Position numbers and translations under genes: made by a program
The notes under the pieces: generated by a model
What the model was told of the DNA's origin: nothing
Seen by the model: the letters and a program-made list of their open reading frames with translations, nothing else
Databases searched by the model: none
Shown: positions 34,620-47,640 of the stretch, in pieces
Numbering within the stretch: position 1 is the first letter of the stretch
Layout of the letters: every line of letters starts with the position of its first letter
Source: Ceratopteris richardii
Taxonomy: Eukaryota; Streptophyta; Polypodiopsida; Polypodiales; Pteridaceae
NCBI GenBank assembly: GCA_020310875.1
Contig: CM035414.1
Location: forward strand, 197,985,641 to 198,049,640
Direction: 5' to 3'
Length of the DNA stretch: 64,000 nt

Positions 34620-37309
34620 TGTAAAACAAATAGCCACTATGGGTCTTTTGAATTTGGTATAAAAACAACCTGCTCACAGTGTTCGGGAAGTACAAATGTA
34701 TCCCTTTCATCTGTCCATAATCTTGTGGAGTCGACTTGAAGCAAACCGCTCTTATCCCGTCTCATTGTTGCGTTTCTTCCAAAGGTGACTACTTTGAACC
34801 ATTTCACGTCAAAATAAAGTAATCAAACTTTCAAAAAGATAGTTTCAAGATGTCTTGAATCACACCACAATAATCTAACTCGCCTTCTAGAGCATTATCA
34901 TCTCTTGCACTCGCTCTACTTTTTTGCAAAAAATTCACCATCACTCCACTATAAAAAGTAGCACTATTTTGATCGATTTGTGCGATTCGAAAGTGCCGTC
35001 CATGAGACCATAGTGCACCGTATTTAATATACTCCCAATCACATCCTTTTGCGAGTTCTTCTTCTTCTTTAGAGATATCTTCACCCGCTGCCTTTGCTTG
35101 TGAAACTACTGTATCTAGCCATCTGCTCGTTGGAAAAGGTGGGAGACATCGAAGATTTTTTGGAAGAGGCAAAAATCGAGTGGAACGATTTCGTCGAAAC
35201 TGAGCTCTTTCCTTTGCGTTAGTGTCCTTGGCAAGTTCATACCTTTCTAACCACTTTTGCATAGGCTCAGAGTTAACTATGCAAAACTTCATTGCCTTCT
35301 CTCTGAAAGCTGCATCCATTTTTCTTTGCAATCCTTTACCTTGTGGTTCATCGCCTATGAGACGAACATCTTCATCATGGCTCCATAAGCGAGGCATTTC
35401 GGGATCCGATATAGGTAGAAAATAAGTTATGAATACTAGAGATTCTTGTACAAGCCATCCCTCTGCCATGGTACCCTTTGGACGTGCTCTGTGTCGAACA
35501 AACCCTTTTAATGTCTTCTTAAAGCGCTCTAAGAAGAACATCCATCGACTATGGATAGTTCCTGCTATTGCAACTTTATTTACTTCATCTAAGTCGTCCC
35601 TTTGTGCTTTGCTTTCTTTCTTTCCGATCAAAGTTTTCCAAAGAATCTCTCCCACATTCTTGAAAATATGCATCGGGTCTACCAAATGATTGATCACCAA
35701 TTCACTCCAATAAGGGAGTTCATGAAAAATGGACAACCGTTTCATGCCAGCAACTGGATTTTCTGAATCCCACAGTTGTTTCCAATCGCTAGCTTTCATT
35801 TCGTGTTGCGCTTGTCGACCAATTTGTCCTTCACGTAAAACATGCCCATCAGGCAAATATCTATGATGTCCTTCATAGACAGTTTTACGTAGTGCTTCGG
35901 AATAGCGTGCTTCGAGCCGTGGTCCGCATAAAGGACAAGCATGGTAACCCGAAATCGATAAACCTGAACATTCACCATAGCCAGGCCAATCATGCATTGT
36001 CCACATAAGTATGCCTTGCACTCGCACGTCTCGTCTTCTTAATGATTGAGACATGTCACGCACAGTAATCCCATTCCATAAAATGTGCAGTTCTTCCACA
36101 AGTGGTGCAAGATATACATCCATGTTTTTTACCTTATACTTACCTGGTACAATAAGAGCTAATAATAAATGACCTTTCTTTGTGGCCAACCATGGTGGGA
36201 TATTATAATTGACCAAACATACAGGCCATGTGCTCCATGAAGAACTACGTAATGCAAATGGATTCACTCCATCCATAGCTAGGCCTAGACGTATGGACCG
36301 AGGCTCACTAGCAAACTCTGGCCACTTACTATCTATGTGCTTCCAAGCATCAGAGTCAGCGGACACTAGCATTACATTATCTGTAGACCTGCTCTTTGTA
36401 TGCCAGGACATTAACTTAGCTATAGATTTGCATCTAAACATGTTCTTAATTCGTGGAATGATAGGAAAGTGATGAAGAACCTTTGTGGGGATTGCTTCGC
36501 CTATAACGTCTTCTCTAAATCTGTTTGCTCCACACTTTGGACATACGTGGAGATGCTCATACTCATTCCGAAAGAGAATGCAATCATTCGGACAAGCATG
36601 AATTTTAGTATAATCCATTCCAATGGACTGTAAAAGTTTTATCGCATCTCCACGTGTTGGAGGCATGTCATTTCCCTCTGGCAAAATTGATCTTTAAGAA
36701 GCCTGCAATAAGCAATTAAAATGATATTAGTAAATGAAGTTATTATGATACAACAATGAAAGCCAATTTTTTCTCAACTTACCTGAACAATTCAGTGATA
36801 CTACTATCTGACCATCCATAAATGGATTGCAGATTGAGCATCGCGAGTGAAGCACGTAGTACAGATATCTCTGCTCCATTGTAAAGTGGTAAACGAGCTA
36901 ATCTTCGCATGTTTTCATATTCTTCATCAACTTCTGATCGTGGGATTTCTGTTGTGTCCATGAAACTCTCGATACCTTCTTCACCATAATGATCTTCCTC
37001 CATCTCATCAAATGCTTCAAGCATCTCTTCCATATGTTCATTCTGTGTAATATTATTAGTGCTTGCTTGTACGTCTAAGTCCTTTTTTGCTCTGTTTTGT
37101 CCACGAGAGGTTACCGATGCAATGTCGTTTGGGTCCATCTGCTCACCTGGGGGACCATGCGAATGATATCCTAGGTTTTCCAGTCGACTCCTATCAAAGG
37201 ATCCATACTCTCTAACATGTGCAGTACAAATCCGTCGTTTCCGATAAATTTGATACTTGCACTATGTGCAAGGACATGCCATTCTCTCTTCAGGATCCAA
37301 AGAAGCCAT
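34620..37309 (-). pseudogene. CACTA E transposase (TNP2 type), damaged
   Basis: Cuts and moves CACTA elements. A transposase-associated segment starts at 37309 (MASLDPEERMACPC) and has TAG at 37262-37264. A canonical 80-bp GT-AG intron lies at complement 36703-36782, and one base seems lost just after it. The main frame (34831-36684, 617 residues) has a zinc-like ACPNDC..CPKCG at 30-52, AMDGVNPFALRSSSWSTWPV at 136-155, MDVYLAPLVEELHILW at 188-203, MHDWPGYGECSG at 230-241, and HLVDPMHIFKNV at 333-344. It jumps to HSRWMFFLERFKKTLKGFV at 378-396 (DUF4218-like). A DUF4216-like end (PEHCEQVVFIPN) follows a frameshift at about 34850. The TNP2 part appears 150-200 residues shorter than usual. Confidence 0.88.
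36703..36782 (-). other. Predicted intron in CACTA E transposase
   Basis: Minus strand reads TTCAG/GTAAGTTGAG at the donor and TTGCTTATTGCAG/GC at the acceptor. Splicing joins the ITELFR and LLKD..LPEGND stretches, which are adjacent in related TNP2 proteins. Confidence 0.7.
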
Positions 37310-37319
37310 CTGCTACAAT

Positions 37320-40300
37320 ATGGACATTTTAGAACATTTTAGAACATTTTAGAACATTTGTTTTTTTAATAAACCTAAAAATCTAACTCTTAAAGACTTA
37401 AATATGAAATACTAAACCTAAATACTTAAATACCTAAAAAAACTTAAAACCCTAATTTTAAAACCCTAATCAATATAGCTATCCTATTTTATCTATATAT
37501 TCAGATTTCTTCTTGATTGATCCTCTTAATTAAGTTATATGTATGCCTAAACCCTAAAACCCTAATTTTAAAGATCTATACCTAAATTTGTATATCTCTA
37601 TACACATATGTATATACATGTATATATGTATTATATGTGTATGTGTATGTGTGTATATATGTTATGTAGGTGTTAAAACCCTAAAACCCTAATCCAAATG
37701 ACCTAGAACTAAAACATGTATATATATGTATGCATGTGTATATATATGTGTATATGTATATATATGTGAATATAGATAGGTATATAAGTATGTGTGTTTG
37801 TGTATTTTATATATATTCACTCTATTTAAAATGATTAAATTTAAACGTATTTTTATATATTTAATCATAAATATTTCATTTATTTATTTAAATGACCAGT
37901 TCTTATCATATTTTATTATCTATATAATTATCCTACCTTATATATATATTTATTTATATATTCAGATTTTTTTCTTACTTAATCCTATTTTTATATATTT
38001 AATAATAAATAATTAATTGAATTATTTAAAACGCTAGTTTTTTTTATATTTATTTATGTATATAATTATCTTATTTTATATATATATTTATTTATATATT
38101 CAGCTCTTTTCCGTACGTGAACCTATTTTTATATTTTTAATTTTATATATTTCATTATATATATTTAATTAAATTATTTAAAACACTCGTTCTTTTTATA
38201 TTTATTTATGTATATAATTATCTTATTTTATATATATATTTATTTATATATTCAGATTTTTTTTCCTTACGTAATCCTATTTTTATATAATTAATTATAT
38301 ATATTTAATTATATATATTTAATTAAATTATTTAAAACACTACTTCATTTTATATTTATTTATGTATATAAGTATCTTATTATATATATATATTTATTTA
38401 TATATTCAGATTTTTTTTTATATTTCATTTTATATATTTAATTATATATATTTAATTAAAACCCTAATCTTAAAATTCTAGATCTGAAATACTAAACCCT
38501 AAAACCCTAATCTTAAATATCTAGACCTAAAATATGTATATTTTTGTATACATGTGTATATGTATTACATGTGCATGTGTATGTGTGCATATATGTTATG
38601 TAGGTGTTATAACCCTAAAACGCTAATCTTAAAGATTTAAATCTAAAATAGGTATATTTTTGTATGCATGTGTATCTACATGTATGTATGTATTATATGT
38701 ATATGTGTGTTTGTGTATATATGTTATCTACGTATTAAAATCCTAAAACCCTAATCACAAAGACTTACACTGAAATCTGAATACTAAATCCTAAAACCCT
38801 AATCTTAAATATCTAGACCTAAAATATGTATATTTCTGTATACATGTGTATATACATGTATATATGTATTATATGTGCATGTGTATGTGTGCATATATGT
38901 TATGTAGGTCTTATAACCCTAAAACCCTAATGTTAAAGATTTAAATCTAAAATATGTATATTTTTGTATGCATGTGTATCTACATGTATGTATGTATTAT
39001 ATGTATTATATGTATATGTGTGTTTGTGTATATATGTTATCTACCTATTAAAATCCTAAAACCCTAATTAAAAAGACTTACACATAAATCTGAATACTAA
39101 ACCCTAAAACCCTAATCTTAAATATCTAGACCTAAAATATGTATATTTCTGTATACATGTGTATATACATGTATATATGTATTATATGTGCATGTGTATG
39201 TGTGCATATATGTTATGTAGGTGTTATAACCCTAAAACCCTAATCTTAAAGATTCAAATCTAAAATATATATATTTTTCTATGCATATATATCTACATGT
39301 ATGTATGCATTATATGTATATGTGTGCTTGTGTATATATTTTATCTACATATTAAAATCCTAAAACCCTAATAAAAAAGACTTAGACTTAAATATGAAAT
39401 ACTAAACCCTAAAACCCTAAATTATTTAAAACACTAGTATATAATTATCTTATTTTATAAATATATTTATTTATATATTCAAATTTTTTTCGTTACATAA
39501 TCCTATTTTTATATATTTAAGTTTATATATTTAATTATATATATTTAATTAAATTATTTAAAACACTAGTTCTTTTGATATTTATTTATGTATATATAAG
39601 TATCTTATTTTATATATATATATTTATTTATATATTCAGATTTTTTAATTTTTATATATTTCATTTTATATATTTAGTTATATATATTTAATTAAAATCC
39701 TAATCTTAAAGATTTAAATCTAAAATATGTATATTTTTGTATGCATGTGTATCTACATGCATGTATGTATTATATGTATATGTGTGCTTGTGTATATATG
39801 TTATATACGTATTAAAGTCCTAAAACCCTAATCAGAAAGACTTAAACTTAAATCTAAAATACTAAACCCTAAAACCCTAATCCTAAATATATAGACCTAA
39901 AATATGTATATTTCTGTATACATGTGTATATACATGTATATATGTATTACATGTGTATGTGTATGTGTGCATATATGTTATGTAGGTGTTATAACCCTAA
40001 AACCCTAATCTTAAAGATTTAAATCTAAAATATGTATATTTTTGTATGCATGTATATCTACATGTATGTATGTATTATATGTATATGTGTGTTTGTGTAT
40101 ATATGTTATCTACGTATTAAAATCCGAAAACCCTAATCAGAGAGACTTAGACTTAAATCTGAAATACTAAACCCTAAAACCTTAATCTTAAATATCTAAA
40201 CCTAAAATATGTATATTTTTGTATACATATATATATACATGTATATATGTATTATATGTGCATGTTTAAAAACCCTAATCTTAAAGATTTAACCCTAAAA

Positions 40301-40335
40301 CCCTAATCCTATTTTTATATATTTGATGTAAAAAT
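37320..40335. repeat. AT-rich tandem repeat array with telomere-like motifs
   Basis: Two interleaved repeat families. One has a period near 300 bp, with the landmark TAGACCTAAAATATGTATAT at about 38522, 38815, 39129, 39893 and 40198. The other has a period near 150 bp (TTTATTTATATATTCAG at about 37950, 38088, 38243, 38393, 39463, 39625). Many copies contain AACCCTAAAACCCTAAT, close to the plant telomere unit CCCTAAA. No genes are supported. Confidence 0.8.
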
Positions 40336-40354
40336 AAAACTTCAAAATAAAAAT

Positions 40355-40935
40355 AGGATTATATGTGTGTATGTATGCATGTGTGTATATATGTGTCTCT
40401 ATGTATGCATGTGTACATGTGTGTGTGTGTATGTATACATGTGTATACATGTGTGTGTATGTGTATGTGTGTGTATGTGGGCATGCATGTGTGTGCATGT
40501 GTGTGTACGTGTGTGTATGTATGCATGCTTGTATGTGTATGTGTATGCATGTGTATACATGTGTGTGTATGTATACATGCATGTGTGTATATGTGTGTAT
40601 GTATGCATGTGTGTACATATGTGTGCATACATGCATGTGTGTATATGTCTGTGTATGTATGCATGCATGTGTGTATATGTGTGTATATATGCGTGTATGT
40701 ATGTATGTGTGTATATGTGTGTGTGTATGTGTATGTATGCATATGTGTATATATGTGTGCGTATGTATGTGTGTATGCATGTGTGTGTATGCATGTGTGT
40801 AAATTTATGTGTGTGTGTATGCATGCATGTGTGTATATGTGTGTGTGTATGTAAACATGCATGTGTGTATACGTGTGTGTATGTAAGCATGCATGTGTGT
40901 ACATCTATGTGTGTATGTATGCATGTGTAAATTAA
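40355..40935. repeat. GT-rich microsatellite tract
   Basis: Irregular TGTGTATGTATGCATG repeats for nearly 600 bp. They leave several frames open on both strands (Cys/Val/Met-rich on plus, His/Thr/Tyr-rich on minus). Not coding. Confidence 0.9.
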
Positions 40936-40939
40936 TGTG

Positions 40940-40990
40940 TATCTTCCTTTCTCTTCTCTCTCTCTCTTTCTTTCTCTCTCTCTCTCTATC
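40940..40990. repeat. CT microsatellite
   Basis: (CT)n/(TTTC)n run, about 50 bp, at the edge of the GT tract. Confidence 0.85.
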
Positions 40991-41354
40991 AATAGCGAAT
41001 AAAAGAATCACTTACCGGTAGTTCCCTCTTTGAATCCTTGTCGACAAAGCGTAATGTAGGTCCTCTCTCGTCCAATTCCAAACAATTGACGTGAAAGAAC
41101 TTTTGCAAAATCAACGAAAAGAGAAATTAGAAACCCTTAAGCATAGAGAAACACAAATGCTAATAGTACGCGCAGCACTTACCAAGTTGTGATATCTAAG
41201 CCGAGAGAGAATGTGTGTGTGTAGAGAGAGAGAGATCCGTGTGTGTGTGTATGTGTGCACAAGACAATGCAGGTTCGCGCGCGCAAGTTCGACAGTAGAC
41301 GAACAATACTCAAACACGCGCAAAAATGTGAAGTTTTGCTCTCGGGTTCGCGGT

Positions 41355-41647
41355 ATGTTTAAAACTCGTCGCCGGTATAGGAGCCAGTATGGATGTCGGT
41401 ATACGCGTCGGTAGTTCCCAGTAAATTACCGACGCTTATACCGACGCTCATACCGACGCTCATACCGACGCATATACTGACGCTTATACGGGCGGCTGCG
41501 GGCCACACCGACAATCCGTTTAAAACGGTCATACCGACTTTCACTTGACCGACGGTATCTTTTAGTGAGATTTTCCGAGGACTATACCGACAGCGGCTAT
41601 GACCGTCGGTATATGCAGCATCGGTATGCCCCTCATATGTTGTAGTG
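41355..41647. repeat. CACTA E 5' terminal repeat region
   Basis: Subterminal units such as ACCGACGCTTATACCGACGC and GTCGGTATA in both orientations, ending in the terminal inverted repeat TGTTGTAGTG (41638-41647). Such units are the usual transposase binding sites in CACTA elements. The three bases outside are AAC. Confidence 0.85.
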
Positions 41648-42300
<653 letters not shown>

Positions 42301-42432
42301 ATTCGAAGGAATCCCCTTTATGTCAAATGGCAACTTTCTAATGTGTTATTATTTTACCACAAATATATTCGAAGGAATCCCCTTTATGTCAAATGGCAAC
42401 TTTCTAATGTGTTATTATTTTACCACAAATAT
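42301..42432. repeat. Perfect 66-bp tandem duplication
   Basis: 42301-42366 is repeated exactly at 42367-42432 (starting ATTCGAAGGAATCCCC). No function visible. Confidence 0.95.
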
Positions 42433-43180
42433 ATTTATGCTGTATGATGCTCTTTAGGTATGGACAGATAAGAGCAATTGACAAACGAGATGCCGTTGGC
42501 TTAACACAAGAGGAAATGTTTTGTTATCTTAATTGGTGGCTTAACGATGCATTGGATAGCATCACATTTTCTTAAATGTAAATGGACGTTCTTTGCACTT
42601 TGTATAGAGACCGGAGACGTATTTTAAACAAAATTGTGCAGGTTATGAGGATATGATGGTAGAAAGGCATCAACGCAGAGAGTAATGGAAACAAAACTTC
42701 ATTAAGATACTTGTTGCCATTGTGCACAAATACAACTTGTTTTTCCTCTTAATTGTGTGCCTCCATAGACTCACAAATCTAACTCTACATCGTACTGCCT
42801 ACCTCCTTTCAAGGAACTCAGGACATACCTAGTGAACGCGATGTGAAAGAAGGGGCAAATAAACTATAGAGCTAGCATTTTGATCAATCTAGTTGATGAC
42901 TAAACATTGATGAATTTAGCACATCGAACATGGATGACATTTTAGCTCAGTTCTTACGCTTTCAGCAACAGGATAGATGACAAAGAGCTATCTAGTCGCT
43001 TAATGAGCGATTATCAAAGCGATGAAAACTTTTTAATGGGGAAAATATATCCAAGTTTTGTAAAGAGAGTGAACTCGAGGAAAAGTACGTAGGTGTTGAT
43101 TTGACCTACATGATCCCAGCTCATGACACTAAAACAAACCACATAGTCGCGATATAGAGGAATAGTCCTCAAGCAGTTCA
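42433..43180. other. Unassigned AT-rich stretch
   Basis: No supported gene or repeat. Confidence 0.4.
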
Positions 43181-44140
43181 TGGTAGAGGACATAAATAAA
43201 GTGGCTCAAAGATCTTTCTTGAGGTAGATTCATATGCTCAAGGACCAAAAAATCCTAGAAATTAAACGAGAGTTCGAGAAACAATTTGAAGATATGTCTG
43301 AGCATGATAGACAATGTTTGATGCATGAAAGAGTGTTCTTTTTTCTACAAGCATTAGATGTTAAAGCCTGAGAGGAAATAATTCCACTCTTGCAAAACAT
43401 GGATTCCAAATCTTGACTCACATAGGATTGGGTACACATTCATGATGTTGTAAGAAGATATGTTAAGAAGCAAGAAGCAATTGACAAATTTCTAAATGAT
43501 TGGAGAGCCGATCTTCAAACAAATGGAAATGATACTCAGATGCCAAGCATATCATCAATCATGGATAATGTTCAATTTCATAATTTTTTATAGTCCCCAT
43601 TCGAGAATAAAGCAAAAACACACGGGCTATACATACATAACAATGATGAGTGCTATTAAGAAAATCCTACAAGTGTAGTTGATGTAATCTCTAAGGATTC
43701 GGGTTGCCATGATTGAGTAGATGTCTTGACAATGGTTAGATCCTTTATGAATACACAAACCCCAAAGAAGGAGGATCAAAGGATCTAGAGGAAGCTAAGC
43801 AAGTTTAAACAAAACAATCAACAAACATAAAACAAAACAAAATTCAGGAAACCCAAAGAAAAAAACTAGATGAGGCTTCCCGTACTTCGATAAACTCTTT
43901 GCATAAAAAAAAGGGAAATCAAGCAAATGAAGAAACAATGCCATGATTCTAGCTAGGATTTAAAGATATCTACGAGGTCTCAAGTGATGAAATAGAGGTT
44001 GAGAATGAAATATACAAAGGAAATCTAGTGATTCTAGATGAAGATCCAGTTGAACATGTTTCTTCAATTGATGATATCAGAGAAAATTTGAAGAATTATT
44101 TGAAGCCCATTGATAATGATACATATCTTAGAAACTAGGA
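43180..44140 (+). pseudogene. Possible decayed retrotransposon gag
   Basis: Plus-strand fragments read REFEKQFEDMSEHDRQCLMH, ERVFFFLQALDVKA, IIPLLQNMDSKS, and DVVRRYVKKQEAIDKF. This order recalls gag proteins of some plant gypsy elements. A Lys-rich stretch and an acidic segment (VSSDEIEVENEIYKGN) follow. Several stops. No LTR or pol recognised, so the assignment is tentative. Confidence 0.4.
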
Positions 44141-44149
44141 TCCACATAC

Positions 44150-45055
44150 TTGGGTGACTTTAAATAAAACTCTATTGTATGCATGTCAGTATTCAATAAT
44201 CGGTATAAGCATTCGTAAGTCCCTGGGAAAAACCATGAGTATAGGCATTGGAATATCCTTGGACATACCAAGGCTCATACCATCGCATATACTAACGACC
44301 ATATCTAAAAAAATATTTTTTGGACAGAGTGTGTTGTCTCTTTCCACATTAGAATTACCATGTTATTGTGTAGCGAAAGACAATACACTATGCCCAAGAA
44401 GAAATCGAGTAAATATGACATGTAATCTAGTGGTTGCCAATTTCGGGTTTACATGATTTGCAACCAGAACATGATTTGATAAAACAAAACACATGAGCAT
44501 AAAAGAGATGAGAAAAATGAACCATGAACCATATGTAAAAGAGATACTCCATAAATGAACCATGTATAAAAGATATATATATTCCATAAATGAACCCTGT
44601 ACAAAGTGTGGCAAACCACTGCCATATATGAGCCAAATACAAAATGCGGCAAACAACTCCCATATAGAAAACAAATACAAAATTTTAATGGACCACATCC
44701 ATATAGAAGCCAAAGACAAAATTGTGGCACACCACTACTGTACACATTCCCTTAGGGATCAAACCATATCGAAAGTTTCACAACAAACCACATTCATGAA
44801 ATGAGACAAATTGACATGATTATTATAAAAAACAACTAAAAAGCACCAAACAAATTCTTTATCTCACCTCATCGTAGATGCTCCTATGAAATGATTGTAT
44901 CGCATCCCTCTAAGTCCAACAATGCAACTAATCCATGAAGATATCCATAATCCAACGATCACCCACTGTCAACTCCTGTAACGAATATGCAAAACATTAG
45001 ATGAACACACATGATGTGCTTAACACAAGCACATTCAATCATCAAAGTGCTACTT
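44150..45055 (-). mobile_element. CACTA-transposon 3' end fragment, minus orientation
   Basis: Reverse counterpart of 5152-6092 and homologous to 62440-63130 of element F. 44200-44300 has decayed GGTATA-type subterminal units. 44449-44745 encodes the same repeated FCICFLYGSCLPHFVFGSYM-like text. 44870-44990 matches the ELAMGRP exon of F, with donor-like GTGAGA. The LRAT relic begins at about 45056. Confidence 0.6.
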
Positions 45056-45745
45056 ATTAAAACATGTCCTTATTAAAGATAACTTCAATGAAGATATCGT
45101 TGAGGAGGAGGTTGATGATATTGGACAAGCTTCACACAAAGGTTGATGAGGATGACCAATCCAATTTGATATCTAGATCCTCTACTCCATCTTTGACAAC
45201 ATCCTTTCGATTGCTAAGATCCACTTGATATTTGCTGCGAACGTAATCCACAGAATCGCCACTCCTTAACAGAGAACGAAGGGCATTAACTTGCCCAGTA
45301 CTACCGCCCTGTATTTGGTTCATCACAACAAGTCCCGTTTTATAGTAGATCGCAAAATCCTCAGAGTATTTATGAAGGAGATCGTACCTTCCAAAGCTAC
45401 TTAAACACATCTTCAACACTGAAGCACATCTTAAATAGTAAAGCCCATCTTCAACAGGATCACCCTATACAAGTGTGCATGTTCCACATTGAAGGTGAAC
45501 AAAGAAAGTCATTTTGTCAAGACCATACTCAAACCTATATAATTCTTCTCAATTAAGAAACGAGTCAAGATTTGAGACCCTAACACCATTATTTTTGTCT
45601 GCATTTAGGCCGCATCCTAAACAACAGAAGGAGTCTTATGGGACACAACTACAAAGAAGTTTGTTTGAAATTGTTGTTGTCTCTATCTCACTACCCCCTT
45701 GTGCAGTGAAATGGATTACTTTATTGTCACCAATGTAGATTCCTG
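45056..45745 (-). pseudogene. LRAT/NC-domain gene relic, exon 2 copy 1
   Basis: Plant proteins of this family share a lecithin-retinol-acyltransferase (NlpC/P60-related) fold; their substrate is not assumed here. The minus strand gives GIYIGDNKVIHFTAQGG, then C..CGLNADKNNGVRVS, a GTCTL-like block, and SFGRYDLLHKYSEDFAIYYK. The family motif NNCEDFAIYC has become KYSEDFAIYY, so the catalytic Cys is lost. The last 95 residues (45132-45419) remain open; the front has stops and frameshifts. Exon 1 lies at 46728-46819. Confidence 0.78.
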
Positions 45746-46727
45746 CCAAAAAGAGTCCCAAACAGAGAGAGTAGTTCAATAAGGCTAAACGATTAGCTCA
45801 AATCAATTAGACATTGAAGAACAAATGATTAAAAAGAGATATTAGTTCAATGAAGGGCAAATGATTGAAAAGAGAGATTAGTTCAATAAGCCTTAATCTA
45901 AAAATCCCTTTAAACCTTTGATACCTTTAATTCTTTACTACCACTTCATTTTAATCATTGTATTCTTTTATTAATAATCTACACGTTCTTATGTATTTTT
46001 CTTCATGATGCTTTCATATTTGGCTTTAATCATTTCATTTTAGCATGGATTTAGAGTTTCATTACAATCCTCCTTAATCGCATCCATGGAGCACATATTG
46101 GGTAACCTTCTTGACCAATCTCATTTTGCCTCGGGCTTCATAGCCTAAATGATTAGTTCAATAAGCCTAAATCATTAGTTCAAATCATTAAGACAGTGAA
46201 GAACAAATGATTGACAAGAGAGATTAGTTAAATAAGCCTAAATAATTTAGACACTGAAGAGCAAATGATTGACAACAGAGATTATTTCAATAAGCCTAAA
46301 TCTGAAAGTCCGTTTAAACCTTTCAGGCCAAAATCAAAATGACCACTTTTATTCCTTGTAAGCTATGTTCATCTTTGTTTCGTGCATGGCTATACATACA
46401 TGCGAAGGTTGATTTCCAATCGATGAAGTTGAGATTGACGATATCCAAGAATGAAGCTATGGATTGTCAATGAAAGCATCGGCAAATGCAGAAGAAGAAA
46501 CATACCATGGAGAGTGTAGCTGTAACAAACCATAGTGTTGAATTCTTTGTATATCACAACTTAGAATTCACAGTCTTATTTGAAACCTTGATCATTGCTT
46601 GTCCTCAAACAAAGGGATTGTGAAGCAATGCAATGGAATGTGAAGCAATGCAAGGTTAAATGTCAATAGAGGACGCTGAGATGGAGGAGATCCTCAACGC
46701 AAGCATCAACTAATGCAAACATAAGAA

Positions 46728-46819
46728 ATAGTGATGGAAATGTAATAGGATCTCCAGGTGTAAATGTGATCTCCTGCCTGCAGTTGCTCTTTGCTGATCT
46801 TGTTCGATAAGAATCCCAT
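46728..46819 (-). pseudogene. LRAT/NC-domain gene relic, exon 1 copy 1
   Basis: From ATG at 46819 the minus strand reads MGFLSNKISKEQLQAGD then HIYTWRSYYISI. Plant LRAT/NC proteins start MGLLSN..GDHIYTWR..YSHHG, so the match is clear up to TWR. The catalytic His region (YSHHG) is decayed. A GA-rich microsatellite (46843-46911) lies just upstream, in leader position. Confidence 0.8.
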
Positions 46820-46842
46820 ACCGTATTTGCTCGGTTATTGGG

Positions 46843-46911
<69 letters not shown>
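46843..46911. repeat. (CT)n microsatellite upstream of LRAT exon 1
   Basis: Nearly pure CT run with one CCC interruption. The same tract is present at 50799-50873 in the duplicate, so it was part of the duplicated unit. Confidence 0.95.
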
Positions 46912-46914
<3 letters not shown>

Positions 46915-46989
46915 GTTCCTAATGCATCCTTTTGAAAAGGGGTCCTGCCGATTGAGGTATATATTGCACCTTCAAACCGATGTCGCATT

Positions 46990-47640
46990 TTGACACTGTC
47001 AATGTCGATACAGACCCGACTCTAGCTAGACTTGACTCCCGCTAGAACCGACTCTAGCTAGACTTGACGATACTGTGCTTGCTATTGGCCTCTTGCTAGA
47101 CTTGACTCTAGGTACACATTTTTTATGGGAAGTAATCACCAGCTTACCCCTTGCGCACTTCGAGCTCTCTTACATTAAGTAAATTATCTTGGCTTTCTCA
47201 AAATCTATGATGTGCGTCACTTTTCTGCAAAAGTAAATGCCATGTCGTCTCCTGTGATCTCATTTGAAGGTCTCCCATAATGGGATTATGGGACTACGTG
47301 ACCGGGGAGGAACTACGAACAGGAGACGACATTTACTCCTGGAACCCAATTAGTGGTTGCCAACTTGCCCACCCAACAAGTGCATGTTAAGTAACGTTCG
47401 TTAGTGCCCACCAAACAAATGCATGTGCCTACTAATACAAGTAATGTTCGTTGATGATGATCGATCACATTTAGTCGTGAAGGGCCATCTACAAGATGGA
47501 GTCAACGTGTACATAGACCAGAGGACGTATCTTTGGGATCGTCAAAGAGAGAGATTAGTGTTATGTGCATCGTCAAAGTGCGGGATTAGTTTGAAACTGA
47601 ACTTTCCAGTCGAGCTGGTTTCATGATAATGGGGAAAATG
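46990..47640. repeat. Upstream segment duplicated at 50945-51310
   Basis: Shares long blocks with 50945-51310, for example CTAGACTTGACTCTAGGTAC, GGAACTACGAACAGGAGACG and AGGACGTATCTTTGGGATCG. The second copy has deletions. It also contains short repeats of GCTAGACTTGACTC. No gene seen. Confidence 0.75.

Larger units (their letters stand above)
33455..41647 (-). mobile_element. CACTA (En/Spm) DNA transposon E, 3' end missing
   Basis: Right end is TGTTGTAGTG (41638-41647), the inverse of CACTACAACA, with subterminal GTCGGTAT repeats inside it. It encodes a TNP2-type transposase and a second gene, both on the minus strand. The interior 37.3-40.9 kb is AT-rich tandem repeats and GT microsatellite. 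Homology to element F stops at about 33455, where gypsy G sequence starts, so the 3' exons and left terminal repeat are gone. Confidence 0.88.

Noticed and set aside
37320..40335. True interstitial telomere
   Set aside because: The CCCTAAA-like motifs are spaced inside larger AT-rich repeats and never form a long pure array.
40295..40992. Long His/Thr- and Cys/Val-rich open frames
   Set aside because: They follow from the GT microsatellite on both strands and several frames; no domain or start context.
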